A stretch of DNA of 64,000 bases from Mycobacterium sp. E2479 (GTDB lineage: Bacteria; Actinomycetota; Actinomycetes; Mycobacteriales; Mycobacteriaceae), in assembly GCF_001667925.1 (NCBI RefSeq), contig NZ_LZJR01000087.1, positions 1 through 64,000 on the forward strand, read 5' to 3'. Within the stretch, counting starts at the first letter, position 1. Each line of letters begins with the position of its first letter. The notes below the pieces were generated by a model, which was not told the origin of the DNA, did no database searches, and saw nothing but the letters and a program-made list of their open reading frames with translations. Below, in pieces: positions 31,172-39,559 of this stretch. The position numbers were made by a program, and so were the translations under genes.

Positions 31172-32818
31172 TTAGTGGATCCGGACGATGATCTCGGAGT
31201 GGCCCAAGCGGATCACGTCGCCGTCGGCCAGCTGCCACTCCTGGATCGGTGCGTTGTTCACCGTGGTGCCGTTGGTCGAGTTCAGATCCGACAGCAGCGC
31301 GACCTGTCCGTCCCAGCGGATCTCGAGGTGACGCCGGGACACACCGGTGTCAGGCAACCGGAACTGGGCGTCTTGTCCGCGGCCCACGATGTTGGAGCCC
31401 TCGCGCAGTTGGTAGGTGCGGCCGCTGCCGTCGTCGAGCTGAAGGGTGATCGTGGTTCCACCGGCGCCGTAGCCGCCCTGGCCGTAGCCGCCGTAACCAG
31501 CCTGTTGTCCGTAGTCGGCGGGCTGGCCGTAGTCAGCCGCCTGTCCGTATTCCGGTTGCTGTCCGTACTCCGCCTGCTGGCCGTAGTCATACTCGGGGCT
31601 GGCGGTCTCGGGATAACCGCCGGCTTGACCGCCGTACGGCCCGCCCTGCGCGTGCTCGGCGTATTGGGTGTACTCGGCGGAGCCATAGTCCTGGCGGCCG
31701 TACCCGCCGCCTTGTGGGTAGCCCTGGTCGTACCCACCACCGTGCTCGGGGTACCCGGGTCGTTGTTCGGGCGGGGCGTAGCCGCCCTCGTCCTGACGGG
31801 CCGGGCCGCGACCGTAGTCGCCGTATCCGCCGTAGCCCTGCTGACCGCCGGGAGGGGGAGCGTAGCCGCCGCCTTGGCGGTATCCCTGGTCGTAGCCTTG
31901 CCCGCCGTAGCCGCCGGGCGCGGGCGGACGTTGCTCATACGACTGCGGATAGCCGCCCTGTCCCTGCTCGGGGTAGCCGCGCTGTTCTTGGTAGCCCTGT
32001 TGGGGCGCGTAACCGCCCTGGCCCTGTTGGTCGGGGTAGCCGCGCTGCTCGGGGTAGCCGGCTTGTTCCGGGTAGCCCTGTTGCGGCGGGTAGCCACCGC
32101 CGTGCCCCTGCTCGGGGTAACCGCTTTGTTCCGGGTAGCCGCCCTGCTCGGGCTGGCGGGGAGGCGGCGGGTAGCCCTGCTGAGGTGGGTAGCCGTGCTG
32201 CTCGGGTGGATATCCGCCCTGCTGGTCGGGTGCTCCCTGCGGGTCTGGACCACCGCGCGCGTCGTCCTGCGGACGCCCGTAGCGGTCGTCGTAATACTCG
32301 TCGCCGGATCGGCCCGGCCCCTGACCCCCGCGGTAGCCAGAATTGTCAGTCATTGGTGCCACTCCTCGTTCTTCGCCGAACGCGTTCTTTGATTGTGGCC
32401 GGACGGGGTCGTCGACCGTCGGGCGGGGCTGGACATCAGGGTTGACAGCACCGCGGGCGCGGTACTGGCCGGTGCGCAGGTCCGACGACTGTTCGAACCG
32501 AACGACCACCTCACCATACGTTTGCCACCCCTGTTCGTGGATGTAGTCGGCCAAGTACCTCGCGAAAGCGCTCGACGTGAGATTTGAATCGGCGCTCACC
32601 TTCTCGAAGTCGTGCATACCGAGCGTAATGATGTATTCGTTGGGGGCCAAAAGGCGATTTCCCTGAAGTTTCTGCACCCCGTCACGCGCCTCGCGGCATA
32701 ACAGAGCTTCCACCTCCTGCGGAACGATCGCTCCACCGAATACCCGGGCGAAGGCGTTGTCTACCGTCGCCTCGAGTTTGCGCTCGATGCGCGCGACCAG
32801 CCCCCGTTGGCTATTCAT
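31172..32818 (-). CDS. fhaA: FHA-domain protein FhaA
   Basis: A 548-aa protein: N-terminal DUF3662 domain (residues 1-120, with [18 protein letters not shown]), a long low-complexity Gly/Tyr/Pro/Gln middle (about 185-450), and a C-terminal FHA domain ([33 protein letters not shown]). In Mtb FhaA binds phosphorylated PknB and the MviN pseudokinase to control peptidoglycan. It is first in the -strand operon; the 253 bp upstream of it (32819-33071) hold the tRNA promoter and nothing else I can name. Confidence 0.95.
   Translation of the reverse strand: MNSQRGLVARIERKLEATVDNAFARVFGGAIVPQEVEALLCREARDGVQKLQGNRLLAPNEYIITLGMHDFEKVSADSNLTSSAFARYLADYIHEQGWQTYGEVVVRFEQSSDLRTGQYRARGAVNPDVQPRPTVDDPVRPQSKNAFGEERGVAPMTDNSGYRGGQGPGRSGDEYYDDRYGRPQDDARGGPDPQGAPDQQGGYPPEQHGYPPQQGYPPPPRQPEQGGYPEQSGYPEQGHGGGYPPQQGYPEQAGYPEQRGYPDQQGQGGYAPQQGYQEQRGYPEQGQGGYPQSYEQRPPAPGGYGGQGYDQGYRQGGGYAPPPGGQQGYGGYGDYGRGPARQDEGGYAPPEQRPGYPEHGGGYDQGYPQGGGYGRQDYGSAEYTQYAEHAQGGPYGGQAGGYPETASPEYDYGQQAEYGQQPEYGQAADYGQPADYGQQAGYGGYGQGGYGAGGTTITLQLDDGSGRTYQLREGSNIVGRGQDAQFRLPDTGVSRRHLEIRWDGQVALLSDLNSTNGTTVNNAPIQEWQLADGDVIRLGHSEIIVRIH
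31468..32260 (-). repeat. Imperfect GYPEQ/GYPPQQ coding repeat in fhaA
   Basis: The central fhaA region repeats short units such as GYPEQ, GYPPQQ and YGQQ about thirty times. Unit length drifts between 5 and 7 residues. Such DNA is prone to slippage, so length should vary between strains. The protein is about 20 residues longer than I recall for Mtb FhaA (527 aa). Confidence 0.75.
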
Positions 32819-33023
32819 GTCCTACCGTTCGTGTGCACTTGCCATTACGTATTGCCGCTGGACGGCAAACGAATCACCACGGCGCTGGATCACTCCCGCA
32901 TCGTATCGGGACATCGTGTCGCTGCGGCACTTTCGAAATCGTGAGAACCGCATCGGCGCAGTTCAGAGCCGTGCGCACTGGAGACCGCGAGGTGCGGTAC
33001 GGCTTCGGATCCCACTTCGCCGG

Positions 33024-33051
33024 TTCGGGAATCAAGCCATTAGAGTGATAT
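33024..33051 (+). promoter_or_regulatory. Possible tRNA-Leu promoter
   Basis: A TTCGGG box at 33024-33029 and TGATAT at 33046-33051 are separated by 16 bp and end 20 bp before the tRNA. The fit to SigA is moderate. TAGAGT at 33041 is another -10 possibility. Confidence 0.3.
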
Positions 33052-33071
33052 GGTCCATCGGTTGTTTTTCC

Positions 33072-33154
33072 GGGCGAGTGGCGGAATGGCAGACGCGCTG
33101 GCTTCAGGTGCCAGTGTCCTTCGGGACGTGGGGGTTCAAGTCCCCCTTCGCCCA
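33072..33154 (+). tRNA. leuT: tRNA-Leu (anticodon CAG)
   Basis: An 83-nt class II tRNA. The acceptor stem GGGCGAG (33072) pairs with TTCGCCC (33147-33153), with A as discriminator. The anticodon stem CTGGC/GCCAG encloses loop TTCAGGT, with CAG at 33105-33107. A long variable arm and the T-loop GGTTCAAGTCC are clear. CCA is not encoded. This is the Mtb leuT position next to fhaA. Confidence 0.97.
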
Positions 33155-33176
33155 CACTGAGCGGTTCTACAAAAGG

Positions 33177-33377
33177 TCACGGCCTCGAAAGAGGTCGTGG
33201 CTTTGCGTTCGTGAAGGATGCTTTCGCCCCACCCCTATCGGCGCGGCGATAGGTCTCGTAGCCCTCGACGACCGCGCCGGGCTGGAAGGGCGGCGCGTGA
33301 CCGGGTCGCGAACGAATGCGCTTCAAGCGGAACCGCGGATCCGGAATGCGTGCGAAGGCTCGGCCCCATACCTCCAT
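33177..33377 (-). CDS. Possible 66-aa basic protein
   Basis: An ATG frame with plausible composition (MEVWGRAFARIPDPRFRLKR, then FQPGAVVEGYETYRR) occupies the 220-bp gap between the DinB-like gene and the tRNA terminator, on the DinB strand. I recognise no family. It is Arg/Pro-rich, and its stop lies in the terminator hairpin. It could be a gene remnant. Confidence 0.33.
   Translation of the reverse strand: MEVWGRAFARIPDPRFRLKRIRSRPGHAPPFQPGAVVEGYETYRRADRGGAKASFTNAKPRPLSRP
33178..33204 (+). terminator. Terminator after tRNA-Leu
   Basis: CACGGCCTC (33178-33186), loop GAAA, GAGGTCGTG (33191-33199): a 9-bp stem with one G-T wobble, followed by GCTTT. It is 24 bp past the tRNA. It may act from both sides, since a -strand ORF ends at its base. 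Confidence 0.7.
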
Positions 33378-33423
33378 GACGCCGCGGGTCAGCGATGATG
33401 CCGGCTGCGCCCCGGCCGGGTTG

Positions 33424-33921
33424 TCATAATTGACGGCGAATGTCGAGAAGGTGGTGCTGCAGTTCGTGTGCGGTGTGTACCGCGACCCACCGCAGCGACC
33501 GCACACTGGTCTCGGGGTAGTGATAGACAACCGTGCGGGCCCAGTCGTCCGCGGAGAGCCGCGCCAGCACATTGGTGAACATCGTTGCGGCATCGGCCAG
33601 TTGGCGAGCGACCCGCACGGGGTCCTGATCGTTGTAGCCGTCGTGTTCGGCGCGCTCCTCGCGTCCCATGGACACGCAATCGGCGCCATCGACTCGACGC
33701 GCCGCGAGCACTCGTTCACGTTGGACGAGCAGCACATCGCGTGCATGGCATGCGTACTGCAGCGGGGACCACACGTCGGGCCGCACCCGCAGCCGGACGG
33801 CCCCGCCGTTACTACACAGCAGCGCGCCAATATGGGTGGCCGCGGCGCGGATGTCGTCTCCGACGGTTGTGGCCTGCCGCGGGTCATAGGTGAAACCGCA
33901 TTCGGCGCAGGGGCCAGTCAC
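33424..33921 (-). CDS. DinB/maleylpyruvate-isomerase-like protein
   Basis: A 165-aa DinB-superfamily four-helix protein. Candidate metal His residues are in YACHARD, VVYHYPE and AVHTAHELQHHLLDI. The N-terminus has an unusual CAECGF motif. Relatives include mycothiol-dependent enzymes, but the reaction is unknown. It is not in the Mtb core order here; the Mtb gene Rv0021c is missing. Confidence 0.75.
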   Translation of the reverse strand: MTGPCAECGFTYDPRQATTVGDDIRAAATHIGALLCSNGGAVRLRVRPDVWSPLQYACHARDVLLVQRERVLAARRVDGADCVSMGREERAEHDGYNDQDPVRVARQLADAATMFTNVLARLSADDWARTVVYHYPETSVRSLRWVAVHTAHELQHHLLDIRRQL

Positions 33922-33938
33922 CAGATCATCATTCCAGA

Positions 33939-33970
33939 TCGCACCTTTGGTGTTCGTATTAAAGGTGCGA
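33939..33970. promoter_or_regulatory. 10-bp inverted repeat upstream of the DinB-like gene
   Basis: TCGCACCTTT (33939-33948) and AAAGGTGCGA (33961-33970) are perfect arms with a 12-bp spacer. The left arm starts 18 bp from the DinB start and the right arm ends 12 bp before the ATG of a + strand mini-ORF. This is a good candidate operator for a divergent promoter. Confidence 0.5.
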
Positions 33971-33982
33971 CACAGGAGGCTG

Positions 33983-34027
33983 ATGGAACAGACTTCAAAG
34001 TTGTTGTGGCCGTGGCGATATAGCTAA
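33983..34027 (+). CDS. Possible 14-aa mini-ORF
   Basis: AGGAGG (33974-33979) precedes an ATG by three bases. The frame encodes a 14-residue peptide MEQTSKLLWPWRYS. The SD is perfect but close. It may be a leader peptide, a real microprotein, or the start of a deleted gene. Confidence 0.3.
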   Translation: MEQTSKLLWPWRYS

Positions 34028-34085
34028 CCAGGAACGGCGGTGGCAGACTGGCCGTTGCGCATCGCCCCACCTGGAGGGAGCGCGG

Positions 34086-34109
34086 ATGCTACGCCGCTGG
34101 TCGACATAG
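34086..34109 (+). CDS. Possible 7-aa mini-ORF
   Basis: GGAGGG (34073-34078) sits seven bases before an ATG whose frame is MLRRWST then stop. It is the second mini-ORF in 130 bp on this strand and ends 5 bp from the convergent GNAT gene stop. No downstream + strand gene would be attenuated by it, so a gene relic is the likelier reading. Confidence 0.22.
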   Translation: MLRRWST

Positions 34110-34114
34110 GTGAC

Positions 34115-34444
34115 CTACGAGCGCACCCACTGCGTGATCTCGGGAGTGACCGGGTCGGTGATGTCATCGAATTCGGGATGCTTCTTGAGCACCGTGCCAA
34201 TCATCGAGCACACCGGAACGATGCGCTTGCCATCGTCCCGCGCCTCGTTGAGCGCCTCCTCGACCAGGATGGTCGCCAGCCCACGTCCGCCATAGTCCGG
34301 ATCGATTTCTGTGTGGTAGAAGACGCGCTGATCGCCGCGGTCGGCGAAATCGGCCAGCCCCACCGACCTGCCGTCGACGGCGATCGTGTACTTGCCGTCC
34401 TCGAGGGTGACCGTGGCTTCCGCGCCGGTCTTATCGGTTGTCAT
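34115..34444 (-). CDS. Small GNAT-family N-acetyltransferase
   Basis: A 109-aa single-domain GNAT of the short YidJ/NATD1-like type: CoA loop DPDYGGRGLATILVEEAL, then the family VPVCSMIGTVLKKHPEF with its conserved Cys. Substrate unknown. The start overlaps the pirin gene end by 14 bp, so the pair is probably one transcript. Confidence 0.82.
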   Translation of the reverse strand: MTTDKTGAEATVTLEDGKYTIAVDGRSVGLADFADRGDQRVFYHTEIDPDYGGRGLATILVEEALNEARDDGKRIVPVCSMIGTVLKKHPEFDDITDPVTPEITQWVRS

Positions 34445-35426
34445 CTGTGTTTCCCTTTCTTTGCGGTGTAGGCCTGGGCCGCAGCCGAGTGGTCGGCAGC
34501 GGCGGGGCGGGAAGCCGGTCGAGCGCTCCCCGGTATCCCTGGACAGCGCCGAATCGGTCATCGGCGTCCTCCCACAATCGGCGGTAGTTGACGATGTCCT
34601 CGTGGCTTCGTCCCACGAAGTTCCACCACATCACCACCTCATCGGTGAACGGTGTGCCACCGAGCAGCAGCACCCGCGCGGGTCCCTCCCCCGCGTTATG
34701 CAACCGCAGCCGGTCCTGGCCGGGCCTTTGGTATGCCAAGTCAGCCAGCGCCAGGGCCGTCCCGCCCACGTGTATGGTCCCGGAATCACACAACACCCCA
34801 TGCTCGAAGTTCGGGTCCACGTCGATCTCGAGGGTGGCCCCCGGCTCAAGGTCTATCTGGGCACCCAGCAAGGGTGTGAACGTCGGCACCGGCGATCGGC
34901 TGCCGGCCAGCTCGCCGAGAAAGACGCGAGCGTGCGCGCCCGGCAGGGACAGGGGCGCGGGCGCGTAGTGGGCGAAGTCTCGCCCTGAGTCGCGATCGGA
35001 TGCGGGCAACGCGACCCAAAGCTGGACGCCGTGCAGCGGGGCGCCCGAATCGACCGAGACTTCCGAATGGCAGATACCGGCGCCCGCAGTCATCAGATTC
35101 AGCTCGCCGGGCCGGATGGCCGCGTGTACGCCCGCGCTGTCACGGTGCTCCACCTCGCCACTAAACAACCAACTGACGGTTTGTAGTCCCGTGTGGGGGT
35201 GCGGCGCGACGTCCATTCTCGCGGCGACCGGGCCGTAATGGTCGATGAAACACCAGGCGCCGACGAGCGATCGCTGGCGCTGTGGAAGGGTGCGTTGCAC
35301 CCGGATCGCCCTCGGGCCGCCTAACGGAACCTCCCGCGGACGCAGCACTTCCACCGTCGGCGAGTCGCCCGCCTGTGGTGAAGCAGCGCAGGCGACTTCG
35401 GCTGGGGCGGCTTCAAGATTGCTCAT
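34431..35426 (-). CDS. Pirin-family bicupin
   Basis: A 331-aa pirin. The metal site of the N-terminal cupin is visible: PHPHTGLQTVSW, EHRDSAG and GICHSE. The C-terminal cupin ends with VVMWWNFVGRSHEDI. Bacterial pirins act as quercetinase-like dioxygenases or protein partners; which applies here is unknown. An N-terminal extension of about 25 residues precedes the domain. Confidence 0.87.
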   Translation of the reverse strand: MSNLEAAPAEVACAASPQAGDSPTVEVLRPREVPLGGPRAIRVQRTLPQRQRSLVGAWCFIDHYGPVAARMDVAPHPHTGLQTVSWLFSGEVEHRDSAGVHAAIRPGELNLMTAGAGICHSEVSVDSGAPLHGVQLWVALPASDRDSGRDFAHYAPAPLSLPGAHARVFLGELAGSRSPVPTFTPLLGAQIDLEPGATLEIDVDPNFEHGVLCDSGTIHVGGTALALADLAYQRPGQDRLRLHNAGEGPARVLLLGGTPFTDEVVMWWNFVGRSHEDIVNYRRLWEDADDRFGAVQGYRGALDRLPAPPLPTTRLRPRPTPQRKGNTDDNR

Positions 35427-35487
35427 CGTCCCCCCTCCGTCGCGAAGCCGCCTGCAGCGCCTTCGTCCGCGACCGTACCCGGCGCGC

Positions 35488-36870
35488 TTACTTTCGTGGG
35501 GGCCGCAGCACCTTCATGGCAAGGCTCATGACGGGCTCGGGCACGCGATCCTTGATAGACAGGGCGTTGTCGGCGAGGCGACTTCGCAGCGGGGTTCCCC
35601 GCCCGAATACCCGGTTGAGCGGCCCGCCGGTCGGCTCCAGCACCACATGCAGCGGCGGAGTACCGACGGCGGCGCCTAGCGCGTTGGAGATGACCATCCG
35701 CTGAATCTCGCTTGTTCCTTCAAAGATGGTGTACAGCTTGGCATCTCGATACCATTTCTCAACCGGATGATCAGTGATGTATCCCCAGCCGCCCATGGTT
35801 TGGATCGCACGTTCGGTGGCCCTGACCGCGACTTCGCTGGCGGCCATCTTCGACATCGAACCCTCGCCCCGTTCGAAGGGAACGTTATTTGCCGCCATCC
35901 ACGACGCGCGCCACGTGAGCAGCCGAGCGGCGTCGATCTGGGTCGCCAGTTCCGCCAGCGGGAATGCGATGCCCTGGTTGTCGATGATGGGGCCACCGAA
36001 AGCCTCACGCTCGGTGGCGTACGCGGTGGCGTACTCGAGCGCGGCGCGGGCGATGCCGATGGCTTGGGCGGCGACCATGGGTCGGGTCTGCTCGAAGGTG
36101 CCCAACGTCGCAGAACCGGAGCGTTTTCCGCCGGCTACGACTTCCCTGGCCTTGGCGAGCTTGTGCTCGAGTTTCTCTTCTCCGCCAAGCAAGTTGGCGG
36201 CCGGAACGCGCACACCTTCGAAGAGCAACTCGGCGGTATGAGACGCCCGGCAGCCCAGTTTGTCCAGTTTCCGCACCAGCTTCAGCCCAGGGGTGCCGCC
36301 CGGCACTACGAACAGTGCCTGACCGCGATGGCCGAGCTCCTCGTCGACCACCGCGTTGACCACGTGCACGTTGGCGATGCCGCCATTGCCGATCCACATC
36401 TTATGGCCGTCGATGATCCAGTCGTCGCCGTCGCGGCGCGCGTGGGTGCGCAGGTTACGCACATCGCTGCCGCCTTCGGGTTCGGAGATGGCCAGCGCAG
36501 CGAGTTTGAGATCTCCTGGTGTGCCGAAACATTCGGGCGCCCATTCCAGCATCTGTTCGGGTGAGGCGGCCTGGCCGATTGCCGACAACGCCAACGCCGG
36601 CATGACGATGGCCAAGCCGATGCCCGCGCAGCCCCAGAACAGCTCCTCCATGAACATGGGCAACGAGATGCCGGTCGGATCACCGATCAGATCGCGGTAA
36701 AAGAGCGGACTGTAGAAACCGCGCTGGGCCGCCTCTTCGAGCACTGCCCAGGGAAATTCCTGTCGTTGGTCGTAGTCGAGCGCTACTGGGCGTATTACGG
36801 ATTCGGCGAACTCGTGCGTACGCCGCGCAAGGTCGTGTTGGGCCGCCGTCGGGGTCAGGTCGAACGTCAT
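35488..36870 (-). CDS. Acyl-CoA dehydrogenase
   Basis: A 460-aa FAD-dependent acyl-CoA dehydrogenase: ALAISEPEGGSDVRNL (FAD/substrate loop), WITNG-type segment MWIGNGGIANVHV, and the catalytic Glu in YTIFEGTSEIQRM. It is longer than the usual 380-400 aa through a C-terminal tail. It would introduce the alpha-beta double bond in fatty or branched acyl-CoA. It lies 61 bp before pirin, so a joint operon is possible. Confidence 0.88.
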   Translation of the reverse strand: MTFDLTPTAAQHDLARRTHEFAESVIRPVALDYDQRQEFPWAVLEEAAQRGFYSPLFYRDLIGDPTGISLPMFMEELFWGCAGIGLAIVMPALALSAIGQAASPEQMLEWAPECFGTPGDLKLAALAISEPEGGSDVRNLRTHARRDGDDWIIDGHKMWIGNGGIANVHVVNAVVDEELGHRGQALFVVPGGTPGLKLVRKLDKLGCRASHTAELLFEGVRVPAANLLGGEEKLEHKLAKAREVVAGGKRSGSATLGTFEQTRPMVAAQAIGIARAALEYATAYATEREAFGGPIIDNQGIAFPLAELATQIDAARLLTWRASWMAANNVPFERGEGSMSKMAASEVAVRATERAIQTMGGWGYITDHPVEKWYRDAKLYTIFEGTSEIQRMVISNALGAAVGTPPLHVVLEPTGGPLNRVFGRGTPLRSRLADNALSIKDRVPEPVMSLAMKVLRPPRK

Positions 36871-36962
36871 GGGGCGCCTCTAGGTCGACAGACTGTTCCT
36901 GCCGACCCCGACTACCCCGTTGATCGGCTCGGCAAACTGCCAGCGCACCTTTCGACGAAATG

Positions 36963-37379
36963 TCAGGCGGCCGAACGGGGTTTGACTTGCCCCAGCGGCA
37001 GATGCAGAACGACCGCGGCCACCGCGACCGACTGGTGTTCATGACGTGCCAGCAGCGCCGCGTTCTCGGGCAGTTGCCGGGCGTTGATCTCCCCCGCGGC
37101 AATGCGCCGCAGGACATCGTGTGCGTGCGCGAGCTGGTCACGCTTACGGTATTGACCGCCCGGCAGCTTCACCCCGGCCCAGACGCCGTACTCCTCGTGG
37201 TGTGCGATGGCATGCGCGGCGCAGCGGCGCTGTTGCGCCAGCGGGCAGCGGCGCAGGCACTGGATCCGTGCTTCGGTGGCCGACCGCTCGTATGCGCGCG
37301 CCTTCGCGGCGCCGTCTCCACCGTCGTCGTCGGGGTAGCCGAACCAAAGTTCCGGATTGGCTGCGCAGGGGTGTCCCAT
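36963..37379 (-). CDS. whiB5: WhiB-family iron-sulfur regulator WhiB5
   Basis: A 138-aa Wbl protein. Iron-sulfur Cys are in MGHPCAANPELWFG and IQCLRRCPLAQQRRC, giving the CX3C and CX7C spacing recalled for WhiB5; the Wbl turn is EYGVWAGVKLPGG. The basic KLPGGQYRKR segment can contact DNA. The frame extends upstream to 37508, but MGHPC is the conserved start. In Mtb WhiB5 controls type VII secretion and virulence genes, which fits the Esp-like genes next door. Confidence 0.93.
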   Translation of the reverse strand: MGHPCAANPELWFGYPDDDGGDGAAKARAYERSATEARIQCLRRCPLAQQRRCAAHAIAHHEEYGVWAGVKLPGGQYRKRDQLAHAHDVLRRIAAGEINARQLPENAALLARHEHQSVAVAAVVLHLPLGQVKPRSAA

Positions 37380-37413
37380 GTCGGTCTCCTTGTTGAGCGT
37401 GAAACGTAGATGG

Positions 37414-37515
37414 AAGCGTATACAGAAGAAGCGCCTGCGCACAAGAGAAACGTGACAAAAGCGTATATCCAGATGCGGGAGCCGCCTGCTGTGTAATATC
37501 CGGCTCATGGCCGGA
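37414..37515. promoter_or_regulatory. Repeats in the whiB5-XRE divergent gap
   Basis: AAGCGTATA occurs twice in direct orientation at 37414-37422 and 37459-37467, 45 bp apart. TCCGGC-TCATG-GCCGGA (37499-37515) is a perfect hyphenated palindrome 8 bp before the XRE start. Together they could be XRE- or WhiB-controlled promoter elements of this 143-bp gap. Confidence 0.4.
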
Positions 37516-37522
37516 GCGTGCG

Positions 37523-38305
37523 GTGACCCGTGAATCGGCCGGTGCGGCTATCCGCGCGCTACGTGAATCACGCGATTGGTCACTAGCCGACCTCGCCGCC
37601 GCGACCGGTGTCAGCATCATGGGGCTCAGTTTCATTGAGCGTGGTGCCCGGAAACCGCACAAAAGCACAGTCCAGAAGCTTGAAAACGGCCTCGGCCTGC
37701 CCCCGGGCACCTACTCGCGGCTGTTGGTGGCCGCCGATCCGGACGCCGAATTGGCGCGCCTGATGTCCGCGCGGCCGCCGGCGCCCACGCCCGCGCGGCG
37801 CAGCGGACCGGTGGTGGTGGACCGTCATAGCGACACCGAGGTGCTGGAAGGCTACGCCGAAGCGCAGCTCGATGCGCTCAAATCCGTCATCGATCGATTG
37901 CCTGCGACAACATCAAACGAATATGAGACGTATATTCTGTCTGTGATTGCGCAGTGCGTGAAGGCCGAGATGCTCGCCGCCAGCTCGTGGCGGGTTGCCG
38001 TGAACGCCGGTGCCGACTCGACCGGTCGGTTGATGGAACATGTTCAAGCTTTGGAGGCGACGCGTGCGGCGCTGTTGAAGCGGATGCCCTCCACCTTGAG
38101 CGCCCGTTTCGACCGGGCATGCGCAAGGTCGTCGCTGCCGGAGACCATCATTGCCGCCCTGGTCGGCGTCGATGTCGACGAGATGTGGGATATCCGCAAT
38201 CGGGGCGTGATCGCACCGGGTGCGCTGCCGCGGGTTCGTGCCTTCACCGAGGCGGTCGAGTCGGACGAAAAAGATGCAAGCCGGGACGACGAGGGGGCAT
38301 CGTGA
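37523..38305 (+). CDS. XRE-family transcriptional regulator (Rv0023-like)
   Basis: A 260-aa protein with an N-terminal HTH_XRE (residues about 8-60, LADLAAATGVSIMGLSFIER). The larger C-terminal domain resembles sensor parts of mycobacterial regulators (SVIDRLPATTSNEYETYILS). GTG start. Position and length match Mtb Rv0023, which has been linked to redox homeostasis. It overlaps the NlpC/P60 gene by GTGA. Confidence 0.87.
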   Translation: MTRESAGAAIRALRESRDWSLADLAAATGVSIMGLSFIERGARKPHKSTVQKLENGLGLPPGTYSRLLVAADPDAELARLMSARPPAPTPARRSGPVVVDRHSDTEVLEGYAEAQLDALKSVIDRLPATTSNEYETYILSVIAQCVKAEMLAASSWRVAVNAGADSTGRLMEHVQALEATRAALLKRMPSTLSARFDRACARSSLPETIIAALVGVDVDEMWDIRNRGVIAPGALPRVRAFTEAVESDEKDASRDDEGAS

Positions 38306-39132
38306 GTGAATCCGAAGTCGAGGCGTTGAGCCGGGCCCATCAACTCTTCGCGGGCAGCGCCCAGCGGTCGTCGTTGAACGCGGACACCGCGCATTACCGC
38401 AATGTGTTGCACCGGGCTGCCAGACTGAGCGACAGGATGGCGCGCGGCGGTTACCAACTCGCGGTGGACCACGGTCGGGAACGCCTCGCCGCGGCGGCCG
38501 ACACCGACGCGGCGGCCACCGACGTCGTTGCCGGCGCCCACCGCGATCGCGCACAGGCAAGCGACCGGACCCGAAGCGTGCTGGACGCGGCCCGCGCGGA
38601 TGCCGATACGCCGGCGACACCATTGGCCCAGCGGGAAGCGATGCGTCGCCGCGTGACTCGCCTGCGGGCCCAGCGGGCGCACGTCGTGTCGGCACGCGCG
38701 CATGCGCGGCGCCGCCACGCCGAACTGCTGGCCTTGCGTTATCGGCTCCGGCGCGACCGTCGGCTCGGGATGTCGGGACTGCGCGGGCTGACAAATGACC
38801 GCGCCGGGCTGGCGGTGCGCGCCGCATTGTCTCGACTGGGCCGACCCTATGTCTGGGGAGCGACCGGACCCGACCGGTTCGATTGTTCGGGGCTGGTGCA
38901 GTGGAGTTACGCGCAGGCCGGTATTCACCTGGATCGCACCACATATCAGCAGATCAACGACGGCATCCCAATATCTCGTGCCCAAGTGCGGCCTGGTGAT
39001 CTGGTGTTTCCGCACGCCGGCCATGTGCAGCTGGCCATCGGGAACAACCTGGTTGTAGAAGCCCCCTACTCGGGTGCCTCGGTGCGAATAAGCCGACTGG
39101 GCAGCAACGTTGCGATCCGCCGACCGATATGA
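38302..39132 (+). CDS. NlpC/P60 peptidoglycan hydrolase-like protein (Rv0024-like)
   Basis: A 276-aa protein. The C-terminal NlpC/P60 domain has the catalytic Cys in RFDCSGLVQWSYAQ and His in HAGHVQLAIG; it would cut D-Glu to mDAP stem peptides. The N-terminal 150 residues are helical and Ala/Arg-rich. No Sec signal peptide is visible, so export, if any, may be through ESX. The frame opens earlier, but GTG 38302 couples to the XRE gene. Confidence 0.87.
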   Translation: MSESEVEALSRAHQLFAGSAQRSSLNADTAHYRNVLHRAARLSDRMARGGYQLAVDHGRERLAAAADTDAAATDVVAGAHRDRAQASDRTRSVLDAARADADTPATPLAQREAMRRRVTRLRAQRAHVVSARAHARRRHAELLALRYRLRRDRRLGMSGLRGLTNDRAGLAVRAALSRLGRPYVWGATGPDRFDCSGLVQWSYAQAGIHLDRTTYQQINDGIPISRAQVRPGDLVFPHAGHVQLAIGNNLVVEAPYSGASVRISRLGSNVAIRRPI

Positions 39133-39178
39133 CCAGCAGAGGGCCCGGTATACGGGCACAACGAATGGGGGTGAGCCG

Positions 39179-39541
39179 ATGCCGGAACAACCCGGCCCCT
39201 CGTTAGAGGCCGTCGAGGCGCGGCGGTCGGCGCTGGCGAGCCAGCACGGCACCGCGACCGAAGCCGATCGGGCGCTGAGCGAGGTGCTGACCAGCGTTCA
39301 CGACGCGGCGCGCGAAAGTGTCAGGCGACTCGACTCCATCGCCGAGCAGATCGACCGAGCGACCGTGAACCAGGCGGACCTCGCCCTCGATACCCCGATG
39401 GGTGCGCGCGAATTTCGAAAGTTTTTGATGGCCAAGCAACGCGAGATCGCTTCGGTCATTGCCGAAGCGCGCGAAATCAGCCGGGCGAAAACCGCTGTGT
39501 TGCAGAGCCTTCGGGCTCAATATGCCGCCGATAGCGGCTAG
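39179..39541 (+). CDS. DUF4226 protein (Rv0025-like)
   Basis: A 120-aa all-helical protein with heptad patterning. DUF4226-type block: VHDAARESVRRLDSIAEQID, then LALDTPMGAREFRKFLMAKQ. Same length as Mtb Rv0025. The DTPxGAREFxxFL block recurs in the next gene, so the two share an ancestral domain. DUF4226 proteins cluster with ESX-associated genes; no reaction is known. Confidence 0.8.
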   Translation: MPEQPGPSLEAVEARRSALASQHGTATEADRALSEVLTSVHDAARESVRRLDSIAEQIDRATVNQADLALDTPMGAREFRKFLMAKQREIASVIAEAREISRAKTAVLQSLRAQYAADSG

Positions 39542-39559
39542 CCAGAACTAGTCCACACC

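Noticed and set aside
31133..32392. 419-aa hydrophobic + strand frame over fhaA
   Set aside because: It is an artefact of the repeat; the reverse of GYPEQ codons reads as Leu/Val/Ala, imitating membrane segments.
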